DNA of 64,000 bases, taken from positions 62,001-126,000 of the forward strand of contig JBGVLZ010000061.1 in NCBI GenBank assembly GCA_045124505.1, given 5' to 3'. This stretch comes from RGIG7213 sp045124505 (GTDB taxonomy: Bacteria > Bacillota > Clostridia > Oscillospirales > CAG-272). The notes beneath the pieces are model-generated. The model made no database searches. It was given only the letters and a program-made list of their open reading frames with translations, and was not told where the DNA came from. Of the stretch, positions 1 through 9,036 are shown one piece after another. The stretch's first letter is position 1, and every line of letters begins with the position of its first letter. The position numbers were made by a program, and so were the translations under genes.

Positions 1-3000
1 CGATATCGGCGACAAGCAACATAGGCGGTCTTGTCGGTCTTACATCCGGAAAGCTTACCGTTAGCAATTCATCCGTGTTCGGTGTTACTTTAACAGCGAC
101 AGGTAATTATGTCGGCGGTGTTCTCGGACGTCTTAACGGAAAGACTCTTTCATGTGAAAATGTAGCTGTTGAGGCTGATATTTCCTCAGTATCTCATTCA
201 GGCGGTATTCTCGGCGGTGACGGATATTCTGCATCAACCGCATCCGATGTTTCAACATATCCGAAAATAATTTGCAACAACATCGTAACAGCGGGAAGCT
301 ATAACTCATCAACATCATATGCAGGCGGATTTATCGGATATAACGTAAATGTTGATATTACACTTACAAACTGCGTTTCCTTTGCCGATCTTACCGCAGG
401 TGACTATGTCGGCGGATATGCGGCAAATTTAAGGGGCGGTGTATTTAATTTCACAAACTGCATATATGCCGGCGACATGACATCCTCAGGTAAAAACAAA
501 GGAAATGTAACGGGTTATACAGAAATCAAATATGCATCTCAGACAGCGGCTTTTACAAACTGTTATATCTGGGGTGCTACAAAGGTTGCAATGGTGTCAC
601 AAATCTCAATTGCAGAGGGTGTAACACCCGTTGTAACAGTTGACGGCACATCTACGACCTGGGCAAAAGCGCAGGCAACACATCTTACGGCGGCAGGTAT
701 AAAATCAAGGATAACAAATTACATGAAAGACTTTAATGACGATCTTGTTTCTCTTGCGGAATACTGTCAAAATGAATATACGCATGGTGCCCCCGGCGCT
801 CTTGCGATAAGCGAGATAGCCCATTGTCCTGCGGACAGCAGCTACGAATACATAGAAATCATCAATACTTCCGACAGCAATGTTTCGCTCGACGGTTATA
901 CAATAATAAGAAATGCATGTGTTAACTCAGGTGCGGCACAAAGAAATATTATTCAGAGATTTGTCGGAACAAATGACACACTTCCTCCGACAAATATTGC
1001 GGCACTTGAGATCAAAAACACAAATATCACCCTTGCACCTAATGAAACAGCCCTTTTGTGGATAGTTTCATATGCGGCAAAAGCTAAAAATGTTTCCGAT
1101 TTCATATCCTATTGGAACGGACTCGGCAACGATATATCAAGCACAAAGGTCGCACGTATCCCTCAATATAATTCAGACGGTGACCGTTTCCCCGCCACAG
1201 GAATACATTCAAAATGCGGAAACGGATTTTTGCCCGACAAATACGGTGCATGTACAATCTCTCTTGTAAATGCTGAAAATTCTTCAAAGAGAGCTTCCAA
1301 CGGTTCTACTTTGAGCAATATTATCTTGCCTTTAACAACAGCCGATACAAATATGATTCTGGAGCTTTCCGACAGCTTTGCAATGTACTTCACCGGAACA
1401 ACGGCACAGAAAGGCTCTTCATACAATTATTACGACTTTATAGACGAGGAAGCATACAGACGTTCACTTTCTGCATTTCTTCCCACGGTCATCCACGAAC
1501 AAAGATCAAATTTCCCCCTGACCGTAATACACCGTTCAATGGTAACGGGTGAGCTCGACGGAAACGGAATACCGAAATCATTCCATTATCCCAATAATAC
1601 AGATAATTCAAAGACATACACGCCTTATATAGACTACGGCACATTAAAAACAACAGCTACTCCCGGAAAGCTCATTTCAGGACAGCATGTAAATATCAAA
1701 CTCAGTGATATGACAGTTGTTGACAGCGATACCGTAAAGCTTACAGGATACGCAAAGAATACAAAATTTGCAGAGGTCGGTTTTGTGCTTTATACAAAAT
1801 CTGCTTCAGGTGTTATCAAGAATATAAACAAAAGGGCTTTGACAGGCACAGTTGCTTCAAACGGCAAATTCACCGTAACATTTGACGGTTTCCCTGTTGC
1901 AGACGGTGATATTGTCGGTGTTGTGCCCTGCGGAGTAAGATCAAACGGAGAAATTTCCACAGGTAAGCACACACTTATAAGATATCCTCAAAAATCGGTC
2001 GTAATTCATACAGCACGTGCTGATTCAATACGTATCACATATTTCTCTGATACAGAAGAAACTACCGACTACAGAGGTTATTATGAGGCGGCAAAATTAT
2101 TTGCAGACGATCTTCAGTATTATACAGGAAAGAGTGTGGCGCTTGTTCATTTTGACAAACACGCAAGCTACAGACAGATAGTCTTCTGCAGTCCGACTGC
2201 CGCTAAAGAATTTATGCCGTCATCGCTTTCAATCGGCGCAAACAACTATGCGATCTTCGGCAGATACGGCAACATCTATATAGTTGCAGGCGATGCTCTG
2301 GCGGCTGAATACGCTTCACAGACAATTATAAGCGCACTCAAAACCTCAACTGCAGAGCTTGATCTTCAGACATTCTGCACAGGTACTGCAAATACATTTA
2401 ATCCCGGCACACATAATTTGCCCCTTACAGACGGTGCAAACTTCCGTATTATGACATGTAACGTTCTGCGTTATGAGCTTTATCAGAATCTTGAAAGAAT
2501 TGCCGATTTTGTTAAAACATTCAAATACTATTCCCCCGACGTTGTAGGCTTCCAGGAATACTGTGCAACATTTACCGCACAGCTCACTCCGAAGCTTCAA
2601 GATCTCGGTTATACAGTACTCGGAAATGAGATGCGGGGAGGAGATCAGAACTTCACACCTCTTGCATACAAAACATCACGCTTCAACTGTCTTGATAAGG
2701 GCTGGTTCAGACTTTCAGGCGAAAGCAACTATCCCGGTCACAACGTAACGTGGGCAGTTTTGCAGGATAAGAAAACAGGTGAAAAATTTGCTGTTTCAAC
2801 AACGCACTTCTTCCATTTGAGCGACAGAACAAAAGCTGACCCGATACGTGCAATAAATGCACAGGAGATACTTGATCTGTCCAAACAGCTCGTTGCAAAG
2901 CACAACTGCGCAGTTGTAAATATGGGTGACTATAACACATATTCAACAGACGTCGGATACCCCGTATTCTTCCAGGACAATTTCTTGCACGATGCAAGAT

Positions 3001-3596
3001 TCGTTTCCGAAAGAGGGCTTTACTTAGAGCGTACATCACACGTACAGGCTGTTCCGAAGCCTGCAGACGGTTCACTTACAATGGCGCTTGACATTTTCCA
3101 TGTTACCGACCTTGCACGTGTGGTACGTTTCAGACCGCCTATAAATACAACAACGGGTAATATTTCCGACCACTTCCCTTCATACGTTGATATTGCCGTT
3201 TCAAAGACTTCCGACTACAAGCTGAATACAAAAGCAGGTACAGGGGTAACACTTGAAAAATCGGGCAATAACTCGATAATCAAGGTTACAGCAGGAACAA
3301 CAGAAAGCGAATTGCTTTCGTATTTCAACAGCAATGCAAAGATAAGCGGCGGTATTGCAACAGGAAGTAAGATTACAAATTACCTGGGATCTGTCGCTAC
3401 AGATTCTGCGTATATCATCCTCGAAAACGACCTTACAGGTGACGGAATCGTAAACGGTAAAGATATCATCAGAGCTAAAAAATATATGCTCGGAACAGAA
3501 ATCAATAAGATCAACATGATCGCAGGTGACAAAAACAACGACGGAAAGATAACCGATTCCGAAATTAATTCACTTGTAGATATTATCACAGAATGA
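1..3596 (+). CDS. Secreted dockerin protein with lamin-tail and EEP nuclease-like domains (5' partial)
   Basis: The frame is open from the left edge, so the N-terminus and any signal peptide lie outside the window. Residue numbers count from the GTG at 75. The N-terminal part has Gly-rich GLUG-like repeats (GGxxG spacing). Residues about 240-330 look like a lamin-tail domain. Residues about 790-1040 form an endonuclease/exonuclease/phosphatase domain with the expected order of motifs: TCNVLR, FQEYC, STTHF, GDYN, DIFHV and a final SDHFP. Residues about 1118-1173 are a type I dockerin with two Ca-binding repeats (DLTGDGIVNGKD and GDKNNDGKITDSE). Such enzymes cleave nucleic acids or phosphoesters, and the dockerin implies docking to a cohesin on an extracellular complex. 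No cohesin is seen in this window. The substrate (DNA, RNA or another phosphodiester) is not decided by sequence. Family calls are strong; the extracellular role is inferred. Confidence 0.85.
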   Translation, partial: ISATSNIGGLVGLTSGKLTVSNSSVFGVTLTATGNYVGGVLGRLNGKTLSCENVAVEADISSVSHSGGILGGDGYSASTASDVSTYPKIICNNIVTAGSYNSSTSYAGGFIGYNVNVDITLTNCVSFADLTAGDYVGGYAANLRGGVFNFTNCIYAGDMTSSGKNKGNVTGYTEIKYASQTAAFTNCYIWGATKVAMVSQISIAEGVTPVVTVDGTSTTWAKAQATHLTAAGIKSRITNYMKDFNDDLVSLAEYCQNEYTHGAPGALAISEIAHCPADSSYEYIEIINTSDSNVSLDGYTIIRNACVNSGAAQRNIIQRFVGTNDTLPPTNIAALEIKNTNITLAPNETALLWIVSYAAKAKNVSDFISYWNGLGNDISSTKVARIPQYNSDGDRFPATGIHSKCGNGFLPDKYGACTISLVNAENSSKRASNGSTLSNIILPLTTADTNMILELSDSFAMYFTGTTAQKGSSYNYYDFIDEEAYRRSLSAFLPTVIHEQRSNFPLTVIHRSMVTGELDGNGIPKSFHYPNNTDNSKTYTPYIDYGTLKTTATPGKLISGQHVNIKLSDMTVVDSDTVKLTGYAKNTKFAEVGFVLYTKSASGVIKNINKRALTGTVASNGKFTVTFDGFPVADGDIVGVVPCGVRSNGEISTGKHTLIRYPQKSVVIHTARADSIRITYFSDTEETTDYRGYYEAAKLFADDLQYYTGKSVALVHFDKHASYRQIVFCSPTAAKEFMPSSLSIGANNYAIFGRYGNIYIVAGDALAAEYASQTIISALKTSTAELDLQTFCTGTANTFNPGTHNLPLTDGANFRIMTCNVLRYELYQNLERIADFVKTFKYYSPDVVGFQEYCATFTAQLTPKLQDLGYTVLGNEMRGGDQNFTPLAYKTSRFNCLDKGWFRLSGESNYPGHNVTWAVLQDKKTGEKFAVSTTHFFHLSDRTKADPIRAINAQEILDLSKQLVAKHNCAVVNMGDYNTYSTDVGYPVFFQDNFLHDARFVSERGLYLERTSHVQAVPKPADGSLTMALDIFHVTDLARVVRFRPPINTTTGNISDHFPSYVDIAVSKTSDYKLNTKAGTGVTLEKSGNNSIIKVTAGTTESELLSYFNSNAKISGGIATGSKITNYLGSVATDSAYIILENDLTGDGIVNGKDIIRAKKYMLGTEINKINMIAGDKNNDGKITDSEINSLVDIITE

Positions 3597-3606
3597 TACA
3601 AAAAAT

Positions 3607-3651
3607 GGGGCCGGCTCATTTTTGGGAATTATTTCCAAAAATTGCCGCCCC
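3607..3651. repeat. Intergenic palindrome, GGCTCATTT family (copy 1)
   Basis: An imperfect palindrome starts with GGGG-CCGGCTCATTT and closes with AAAAATTGCC-GCCCC around a GGGAA/TTTCC core, followed by a T-run. It sits 10 bases after the dockerin gene and could act as its terminator. Related full copies are at 7029-7072, 53505-53538 and 59292-59333. Confidence 0.7.
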
Positions 3652-3674
3652 ATATTTTTTTTGATATATTTTTT

Positions 3675-3806
3675 GTAGGGTAGCGCAATCAGTTCGCATA
3701 CGAACTGCGCACTCACGTTTTCAAGCAGTTTATCCATTTATAGGCGGACGACCAATGGTCGTCCCTACAGTGTTTACCGTATATTTCCTTAAATGAGCCA
3801 GCCCTG
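3675..3806. repeat. Cluster of small palindromic modules plus a half GGCTCATTT element
   Basis: After GTAGGG at 3675 there is a hairpin (3683-3710, AGTTCG/CGAACT arms). A second palindrome (3743-3764, GACGACCA/TGGTCGTC arms) is followed by CCCTAC. A half copy of the GGCTCATTT element (AAATGAGCCAGCCC) ends near 3804. The same module types recur at 6859-7005. No gene is visible between 3597 and 3859. Confidence 0.55.
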
Positions 3807-3819
3807 TTTTTGCAATATA

Positions 3820-3847
3820 AAAGACCGGCGTAAACACACCGGTCTTT
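3820..3847 (-). terminator. Intrinsic terminator of the DUF1508 gene
   Basis: AAAGACCGG and CCGGTCTTT form a perfect 9-bp stem just downstream of the leftward gene ending at 3860, with T residues following on the minus strand. Confidence 0.7.
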
Positions 3848-3859
3848 CGTTTATACAGA

Positions 3860-4225
3860 TTATTCTTCTACGATCTCAGCTTCGGGAGCGTTGTTCTTTA
3901 CGCTTTCAATACCGTTTTCGCAGCTTGCTTTTGTCTTGTAACCTTCGGATGTAGCAATAACTTCGCCGTTCTTTGCCTTAAGACGGAAGCGGAATTCGCC
4001 TGCCTTATCTTCGTACATTTCAAACTTGGGGTGCTTAACTGCAACAACGGGATCAACTGTCTGGTCTTCAACTTCGCCAACACAGTTGTTCTTAACGCTT
4101 TCGATACCGTTCATACAAGCAGCCTTTGTTGTGTAAACTTCAGATGTTGCAATAACCTGTCCGTTTGTTGCCTTAAGGTCAAACTTAATACCTGTTGCTG
4201 TTTTTCTAACTACAAATTTTCCCAT
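3860..4225 (-). CDS. DUF1508 (YegP-like) tandem-repeat protein
   Basis: A 121-residue protein made of two copies of the roughly 45-residue DUF1508/YegP module. Each copy has a F-x-F/R-x-L-K-A-x-N-G-x-V-I-A-T-S-E core and a C-x-N-G-I-E-S-V-K-N-N end, and the repeats are separated by an acidic linker. Small YegP proteins are widespread, and their molecular role is not well defined. The start at 4225 was chosen because GGATGGAG lies 6-8 bases upstream; an in-frame ATG four codons earlier is less well placed. The gene stands alone between its own consensus promoter (4287-4315) and a terminator (3820-3847). The 5' leader has a short hairpin (4251-4270, TTATCGG/CCGATAA). Family assignment is firm; function is unknown. 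Confidence 0.85.
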   Translation of the reverse strand: MGKFVVRKTATGIKFDLKATNGQVIATSEVYTTKAACMNGIESVKNNCVGEVEDQTVDPVVAVKHPKFEMYEDKAGEFRFRLKAKNGEVIATSEGYKTKASCENGIESVKNNAPEAEIVEE

Positions 4226-4286
4226 GATTTTCTCCATCCTTACATTATATTTATCGGAAAACACCGATAATTTATATTCTGTTAGT

Positions 4287-4315
4287 ATTATAACATACAA
4301 TAAAAAATTTGTCAA
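4287..4315 (-). promoter_or_regulatory. Sigma-A promoter for the DUF1508 gene
   Basis: On the minus strand, TTGACA (4310-4315) and TATAAT (4287-4292) are separated by exactly 17 bases. Both boxes match consensus. Confidence 0.8.
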
Positions 4316-4391
4316 GGGCTGTGAAATATTGTATTTTTATGCATTTTCAGCTGTACAAAAGCCGTGAATAAATATTTTTTTACTTATTATA

Positions 4392-4420
4392 TTGACAATG
4401 TCCGACTTTTGATATATAAT
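4392..4420 (+). promoter_or_regulatory. Consensus sigma-A promoter for the amino-acid ABC importer
   Basis: TTGACA at 4392-4397 and TATAAT at 4415-4420 with a 17-base spacer, about 65 bases before the binding-protein start at 4485. No T-box or riboswitch fold was recognised in the short leader. Confidence 0.85.
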
Positions 4421-4484
4421 GATAATATTAAATATATTTAGGTGTGTGGTATTATGCCGTATACCGAAGAAAGGATTTATTATT

Positions 4485-5270
4485 ATGAAGAAAATTATTT
4501 CTTTCATTCTTGCACTTTCACTTCTTGCTGTATGTGCAGTTTCTTTCGCTTCCTGCGGAAAGGAAGATGAAAACGTACTTAAAATGGCAACAAACGCCGC
4601 ATTCCCTCCCTATGAATTTTACGACGAGGGTGAGAAGATCGTTGGTATCGATGCTGAGATTGCTGAGCTTATTGCAAAAGACCTCGGCATGAAGCTTGAG
4701 ATCGTCGACACAGAGTTTGACTCCATCATCACAGGTGTTACAGAAGGCAAATATGATTTCGGTATGGCAGGTATGACAGTTACCGAGGACAGACTTAAGA
4801 GCGTTAACTTCTCAACGTCTTACGCAAATGGTGTTCAGGTAATCATCGTTAAGAACGATTCCCCCATCACATCAATCGACGACCTTTCAGCTGAAGGCGC
4901 AACATACAAGATCGGTGTTCAGCAGGGTACAACAGGTGACATCTACGCTTCCGATACTCCCGAAAAAGGCGGTTTCGGCGAAGAAAGAGTCACAAGCTTC
5001 AACACAGGTGCTGAAGCGGTTCTTGCTCTTACAACAGGTAAGGTTGACTGCGTTATCATCGATAATGAGCCTGCTAAGTCTTACGTTAAGACAAACGAAG
5101 GTCTTAAAATCCTCGACACAGAATACGTTGAAGAGGATTACGCTATCTGCGTAAGCAAGGAAAACGCTGACCTTCTTAAGAAGATCAACGATTCATTGAA
5201 AAAGAACACCGATAACGGTGAGATCCAGAAGATAATCGACAAGTACATCAAGGCTGATTCCGCTGAATAA
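4485..5270 (+). CDS. Polar amino-acid ABC transporter substrate-binding lipoprotein
   Basis: A 261-residue family 3 extracellular solute-binding protein. It has a lipoprotein signal peptide (KK start, hydrophobic core, FASC box at about residues 21-24). The mature part has typical family motifs: an N-terminal A-F-P-P-Y-E-F stretch, G-I-D-A-E-I, the F-D-x-I-I-T-G-V-T-E-G-K-Y-D-F segment, and a GVQQGTTGD loop. It would capture a polar or charged amino acid outside the membrane and deliver it to the permease encoded next. The start at 4485 follows AAGAAAGGA at a good distance. A strong promoter lies upstream. A hairpin after the gene probably makes the binding protein more abundant than the permease and ATPase, a common arrangement. 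Exact amino-acid specificity is not readable. Confidence 0.93.
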   Translation: MKKIISFILALSLLAVCAVSFASCGKEDENVLKMATNAAFPPYEFYDEGEKIVGIDAEIAELIAKDLGMKLEIVDTEFDSIITGVTEGKYDFGMAGMTVTEDRLKSVNFSTSYANGVQVIIVKNDSPITSIDDLSAEGATYKIGVQQGTTGDIYASDTPEKGGFGEERVTSFNTGAEAVLALTTGKVDCVIIDNEPAKSYVKTNEGLKILDTEYVEEDYAICVSKENADLLKKINDSLKKNTDNGEIQKIIDKYIKADSAE

Positions 5271-5291
5271 TTCTGTACTTTTGATTTGATT

Positions 5292-5321
5292 AAAAGGGGT
5301 TACCTCACGGTTACCCCTTTT
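5292..5321 (+). terminator. Partial terminator between binding-protein and permease genes
   Basis: AAAAGGGGTTACC pairs with GGTTACCCCTTTT (one mismatch), followed by a weak T-rich stretch. Its place inside the transporter operon suggests attenuation. Confidence 0.75.
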
Positions 5322-5347
5322 ATATATTAAACGAGGTGGTATTTAAT

Positions 5348-6097
5348 ATGATGTTCGATGCTATCGGACAGTGGTTCAACGAACAGCGTGAACTGTTTAT
5401 ACTCAACTTTATTGATGAAAACAGGTGGAAGCTACTCCTGACAGGTCTTGGCAATACACTTTTAATAACTTTATTTGCAACGCTTATCGGCGTACTTTTA
5501 GGTATAATCGTTGCGGCGGTAAGAACAACGTACGATAAAAACGGCGAAGCTATGGCTTTCCACAAGAGTGCGGGATATTATATCCTCAAAATCGCAAATG
5601 CACTGTGTAAGCTCTACCTCACTATAATGAGAGGTACGCCTGTCGTCGTACAGCTTCTTATTGCATATTTTATAATATTTGCTTCATCGGATAACGGTAT
5701 AATGGTCGCAATAATCGCTTTCGGTGTGAATTCCGGTGCGTATGTTGCCGAAATACTCAGAGGCGGTATTATGTCAATTGACAACGGTCAGTTTGAGGCA
5801 GGACGCTCTCTCGGCTTCAATTATCTGCAAACTATGATATACATAGTTATTCCGCAGGCAATAAAGACGGCGCTTCCTTCCCTGCTCAACGAATTTATAG
5901 CACTCCTTAAGGAAACATCCGTTGCGGGTTACGTAGGACTCGTTGATATAACAAAGGCAGGAGCGATCATCAGAGGAAGAACATTCTCTGCATTTATGCC
6001 TCTTATCGCCGTTGCACTTGTTTATCTCATCCTCGTAACTATCCTTACATGGGCAGTTTCAAAGGTTGAAAGGAGGTTACGCAAGAGTGAAAGATAA
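5348..6097 (+). CDS. Polar amino-acid ABC transporter permease (HisMQ family)
   Basis: A 249-residue inner-membrane permease of the His/Glu/Gln/Arg class. It has about five hydrophobic segments and the cytoplasmic EAA loop near residues 140-170 (G-x-F-E-A-G-R-S-L-G followed by I-V-I-P-Q-A). It pairs with the ATPase encoded immediately downstream. The start at 5348 follows GAGGTGG at about 8 bases; a GTG inside that ribosome site was rejected. Its 3' end overlaps the ATPase gene by 11 bases, so translation is probably coupled. It is probably a homodimer, since only one permease is encoded. Confidence 0.93.
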   Translation: MMFDAIGQWFNEQRELFILNFIDENRWKLLLTGLGNTLLITLFATLIGVLLGIIVAAVRTTYDKNGEAMAFHKSAGYYILKIANALCKLYLTIMRGTPVVVQLLIAYFIIFASSDNGIMVAIIAFGVNSGAYVAEILRGGIMSIDNGQFEAGRSLGFNYLQTMIYIVIPQAIKTALPSLLNEFIALLKETSVAGYVGLVDITKAGAIIRGRTFSAFMPLIAVALVYLILVTILTWAVSKVERRLRKSER

Positions 6098-6830
6098 CGT
6101 ACTTATAAAGGTCGAAAACCTCAAAAAACACTATTTAGGCGGTAAAGTCAAAGCACTTGACGGAATAAACGCAGAAATCAAAAAAGGCGAGGTCATCGTT
6201 ATTATCGGTCCTTCGGGAAGCGGAAAATCAACTTTCTTGCGTTCACTCAATCTTCTTGAGCTTCCTACAGACGGCAAAATAATTTTTGACGGAGAAGATA
6301 TTACAGCGGCACACGTAAACATAAACCGCCACCGCCAAAAAATGGGAATGGTGTTCCAGCACTTCAATCTTTTCCCGAATATGACGATACTGCGCAATAT
6401 GACGATAGCACCGACAAAGCTTCTCGGCAAGACAAAGGAAGAAGCTGAAACACAAGCTATGACGCTTTTAAACCGTGTCGGACTTGCTGACAGATATAAT
6501 GCCTACCCCAGCCAGCTTTCCGGCGGTCAGAAGCAAAGAATTGCCATTGTACGCTCGCTTTGTATGTCTCCTGAGGTAATGCTGTTTGATGAACCTACAT
6601 CGGCGCTTGACCCTGAAATGGTCGGTGAAGTACTTGACGTTATGCGTGAGCTTGCACGTGACGGCATGACGATGGTGGTTGTAACGCACGAAATGGGCTT
6701 CGCTAAGGAAGTAGGAAGCCGTGTGATATTCATGGACGAGGGCAAAATAATTGAAGAAGGTACACCTGAGGACATATTCCAAAATCCTCAAAGTGACAGA
6801 CTTAAAAGCTTCTTGATGAAGGTGCTTTAA
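6087..6830 (+). CDS. Polar amino-acid ABC transporter ATPase (GlnQ-like)
   Basis: A 247-residue ATP-binding protein with every ABC signature: Walker A GPSGSGKST, Q-loop in VFQHFNLF, signature LSGGQKQR, Walker B VMLFDEPTSALD and switch histidine in VVTHEMGFA. It energises the importer formed with the permease and lipoprotein upstream. The GTG start at 6087 is chosen because AAGGAGGT lies 9 bases before it, inside the end of the permease gene. A longer TTG-initiated frame would place the ribosome site within the coding region. Confidence 0.95.
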   Translation: MKDNVLIKVENLKKHYLGGKVKALDGINAEIKKGEVIVIIGPSGSGKSTFLRSLNLLELPTDGKIIFDGEDITAAHVNINRHRQKMGMVFQHFNLFPNMTILRNMTIAPTKLLGKTKEEAETQAMTLLNRVGLADRYNAYPSQLSGGQKQRIAIVRSLCMSPEVMLFDEPTSALDPEMVGEVLDVMRELARDGMTMVVVTHEMGFAKEVGSRVIFMDEGKIIEEGTPEDIFQNPQSDRLKSFLMKVL

Positions 6831-6858
6831 TAATAAAATAAACGTGGGTATACCATAA

Positions 6859-7072
6859 AGCGGTCAATTCGTGAATTGCCCCTACGACAAAAGGGGTTGG
6901 CTCATTTAAGTAAAATATATATTACATTTGTAGAGGCGACCATTGGTCGTCCGCTTCAAAATGTATAAATATACTAAAAGCGGGAGTGCAATGCACTCCC
7001 CTACAGAATAAATATTAAAAAAGTACACGGGGCGACTTATTTTGGAAGTTATTTCCATAAATGAGCCACCCC
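6859..7072. repeat. Intergenic block of short palindromic modules and GGCTCATTT element (copy 2)
   Basis: Between the ATPase gene and the convergent phosphate transporter gene are three small palindromes, each next to CCCCTAC, TAGAGG or CCGC edges: GGTCAATTC/GAATTGCC (6862-6880), GCGACCATTGGTCGTC (about 6935-6952) and GGGAGTGCAATGCACTCCC (6982-7000). A half element (GGTTGGCTCATTTAAG) lies near 6895-6910. A full GGCTCATTT-family palindrome covers 7029-7072 and, read leftward, is followed by a T-rich run, so it may terminate the phosphate transporter gene. Confidence 0.6.
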
Positions 7073-7087
7073 ATCTTTTTATGAATT

Positions 7088-8848
7088 TTATACGGAATAT
7101 TTGTTTTTGTACATTTCGTATTTTTCGGAGAATGCGGTATTGATACCGGACTTGACTTCATCAAGATACTTATGCGCACCCTTTTCACCCGAAATATCAA
7201 TAAGCGTTACGGCGATATTTGAGCAGTGGTCAGACACACGTTCAAAGTTTGTAAGCAAATCTGAGAGAACAAAACCAAGCTCTATTGTACAAGCGCCGTT
7301 CTGCAAACGGTCGATATGCTTTGTTTTAATGTCAAGTATGAGATCGTCTATGCGTTCCTCAAGCGGTTCGACATCGGCTGCGGCTGACACATTATTTTCC
7401 GAAAATGCCCTATATGTTATGTCTATTATTTCATCGAGTGCAAACTTCAATATGCCTATTTCGTGGTTTGCCTGTTCAGAGAATGAGATCTTCTTTTCCT
7501 TCATTTCCGTCAGAGTATCGACGATATTTACAGCATGGTCGCCTATTCTTTCAAAATCTCCTATTGCACGGAGAAGCTTTGAAATTTGATTGCTGTCAGA
7601 ATATGTCAAATCCTTGCTTGAAAGCTTAACAAGATATGCACCAAGCTGGTCTTCATATTTATCTATTTCGCTTTCCGTTTCGTATACAAAATCAAGAACC
7701 TTTTTATCATAGTTATTGACTAAAGAAAGCGCGTCTTTTATCGTCTTTACAGAAAGCTTCGCCATATCGATCGCAACGCTGTTACATTCAGGAATTGCAA
7801 ACGAAGGGGTGTTAAGCAGACGCTCGTCAATAATGGGAGCTTCAACTGTTTTGTCGTCGCCCTTAACAACAAACTCTGCAAGCTTTATAAGAAGCTTACC
7901 GAATGGCAGCAGCAACAGCGTTGTTGTAACATTGAATATACTGTGTACGATAGCAATTCCGAGTTCATCTATCGCCGTATCAAGGAACGCAAGTGTTACA
8001 AGATAATCAACTATACTGTAAACGGCAAGTATTACAACAGTACCTATGATATTGAATGAAATATGGATGACCGCAACACGCTTTGCGTTTTTGGTAACAC
8101 CGATACTTGAAATGAGAGATGTTACGCAAGTACCGATATTTTGTCCCATAATTATCGGAATTGCCATAGCAAACGTGATGCTTCCCGTTGAAGCAAGTGA
8201 CTGAAGTATCGCCACCGATGCCGCCGAGCTTTGAATAATTCCCGTAAACAGCGCACCTACGATTACACCTATAACAGGATTATTGAACATTACAAGCACC
8301 TGAGCAAATGCTTCGGATTCCGAAAGCGGCTCCATAGCGTCACCCATAAGCGACATACCGAACATAAGTACTGCAAAGCCGACGAGAATTTCACCGATAT
8401 CCTTTTTCTTCGAGCTTTTAGCCATCATTATCATAATGACACCGACAAGTGCCAAAATGGCTGAGAAGTTTGCAGGCTTCAGCATACTTAAGAATATATT
8501 TCCGCTGCTGTCATCAATACCTGCAAGTGACAAAAGCCACGCTGTAAGTGTAGTGCCTATGTTTGAACCCATGATGGCGCTGACAGTCTGAGAAAACTGC
8601 ATAACACCTGAGTTAACAAGTCCGACGAGCATTACCGTAAATGCCGAAGACGACTGAATAGCAATAGTGATACCTGCGCCGAGCAAAATGCCTCGTGTAG
8701 TACTTGATGTAAGCGTGTTAAGTGCCCTTTCGAGCTTACCGCCTGCCATTTTCTCAAGTCCGTTTGACATAACCGTCATACCGTAAAGAAAAAATGCAAG
8801 GCCGCCTACAAGACCAACGATCATAGAAAAAATTGCGTTTGCACCCAT
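7088..8848 (-). CDS. Na+/phosphate cotransporter with C-terminal PhoU domain (NptA-like)
   Basis: A 586-residue protein. Residues about 1-330 are the Na/Pi cotransporter module with two inverted halves, each containing a QSS motif (IAIQSSSAF near residue 60 and IIQSSAAS near residue 205). Residues about 340-580 are helical PhoU-type repeats with E-x-x-I-x-x-Y/L-E-D-Q and R-I-G-D-H-A-V-N motifs. This fused form is common in Firmicutes and imports or exports phosphate using the sodium gradient, with the PhoU part likely regulatory. The start at 8848 follows AAAGGAGA by about 8 bases; a start nine codons upstream has no ribosome site. It is a single-gene unit ending at a palindromic terminator-like repeat. 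Confidence 0.93.
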   Translation of the reverse strand: MGANAIFSMIVGLVGGLAFFLYGMTVMSNGLEKMAGGKLERALNTLTSSTTRGILLGAGITIAIQSSSAFTVMLVGLVNSGVMQFSQTVSAIMGSNIGTTLTAWLLSLAGIDDSSGNIFLSMLKPANFSAILALVGVIMIMMAKSSKKKDIGEILVGFAVLMFGMSLMGDAMEPLSESEAFAQVLVMFNNPVIGVIVGALFTGIIQSSAASVAILQSLASTGSITFAMAIPIIMGQNIGTCVTSLISSIGVTKNAKRVAVIHISFNIIGTVVILAVYSIVDYLVTLAFLDTAIDELGIAIVHSIFNVTTTLLLLPFGKLLIKLAEFVVKGDDKTVEAPIIDERLLNTPSFAIPECNSVAIDMAKLSVKTIKDALSLVNNYDKKVLDFVYETESEIDKYEDQLGAYLVKLSSKDLTYSDSNQISKLLRAIGDFERIGDHAVNIVDTLTEMKEKKISFSEQANHEIGILKFALDEIIDITYRAFSENNVSAAADVEPLEERIDDLILDIKTKHIDRLQNGACTIELGFVLSDLLTNFERVSDHCSNIAVTLIDISGEKGAHKYLDEVKSGINTAFSEKYEMYKNKYSV

Positions 8849-8974
8849 AAGTAAATCTCCTTTAATTATGATCAATATAATTTTACATTTTAAAAAAAAG
8901 CAACGTAAAAAAAATATGTAAAAACACTGTTAACATTTATTAGTACAAGTGCAGTTGAAATTTGTATTTTCCTG

Positions 8975-9003
8975 TTGACATCCGAGAAAAAATGTAATAG
9001 AAT
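8975..9003 (+). promoter_or_regulatory. Sigma-A promoter for elaA
   Basis: TTGACA (8975-8980) and TAGAAT (8998-9003), 17-base spacer, 33 bases before the start at 9037. Confidence 0.75.
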
Positions 9004-9036
9004 AGGTGCATAAAATATAAATAAAACGGAGAAAAC

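Noticed and set aside
4226..4484. Possible amino-acid riboswitch or T-box before the ABC importer
   Set aside because: The leader from the promoter to the ATG is only about 60 bases, with no T-box sequence or strong aptamer-like fold.
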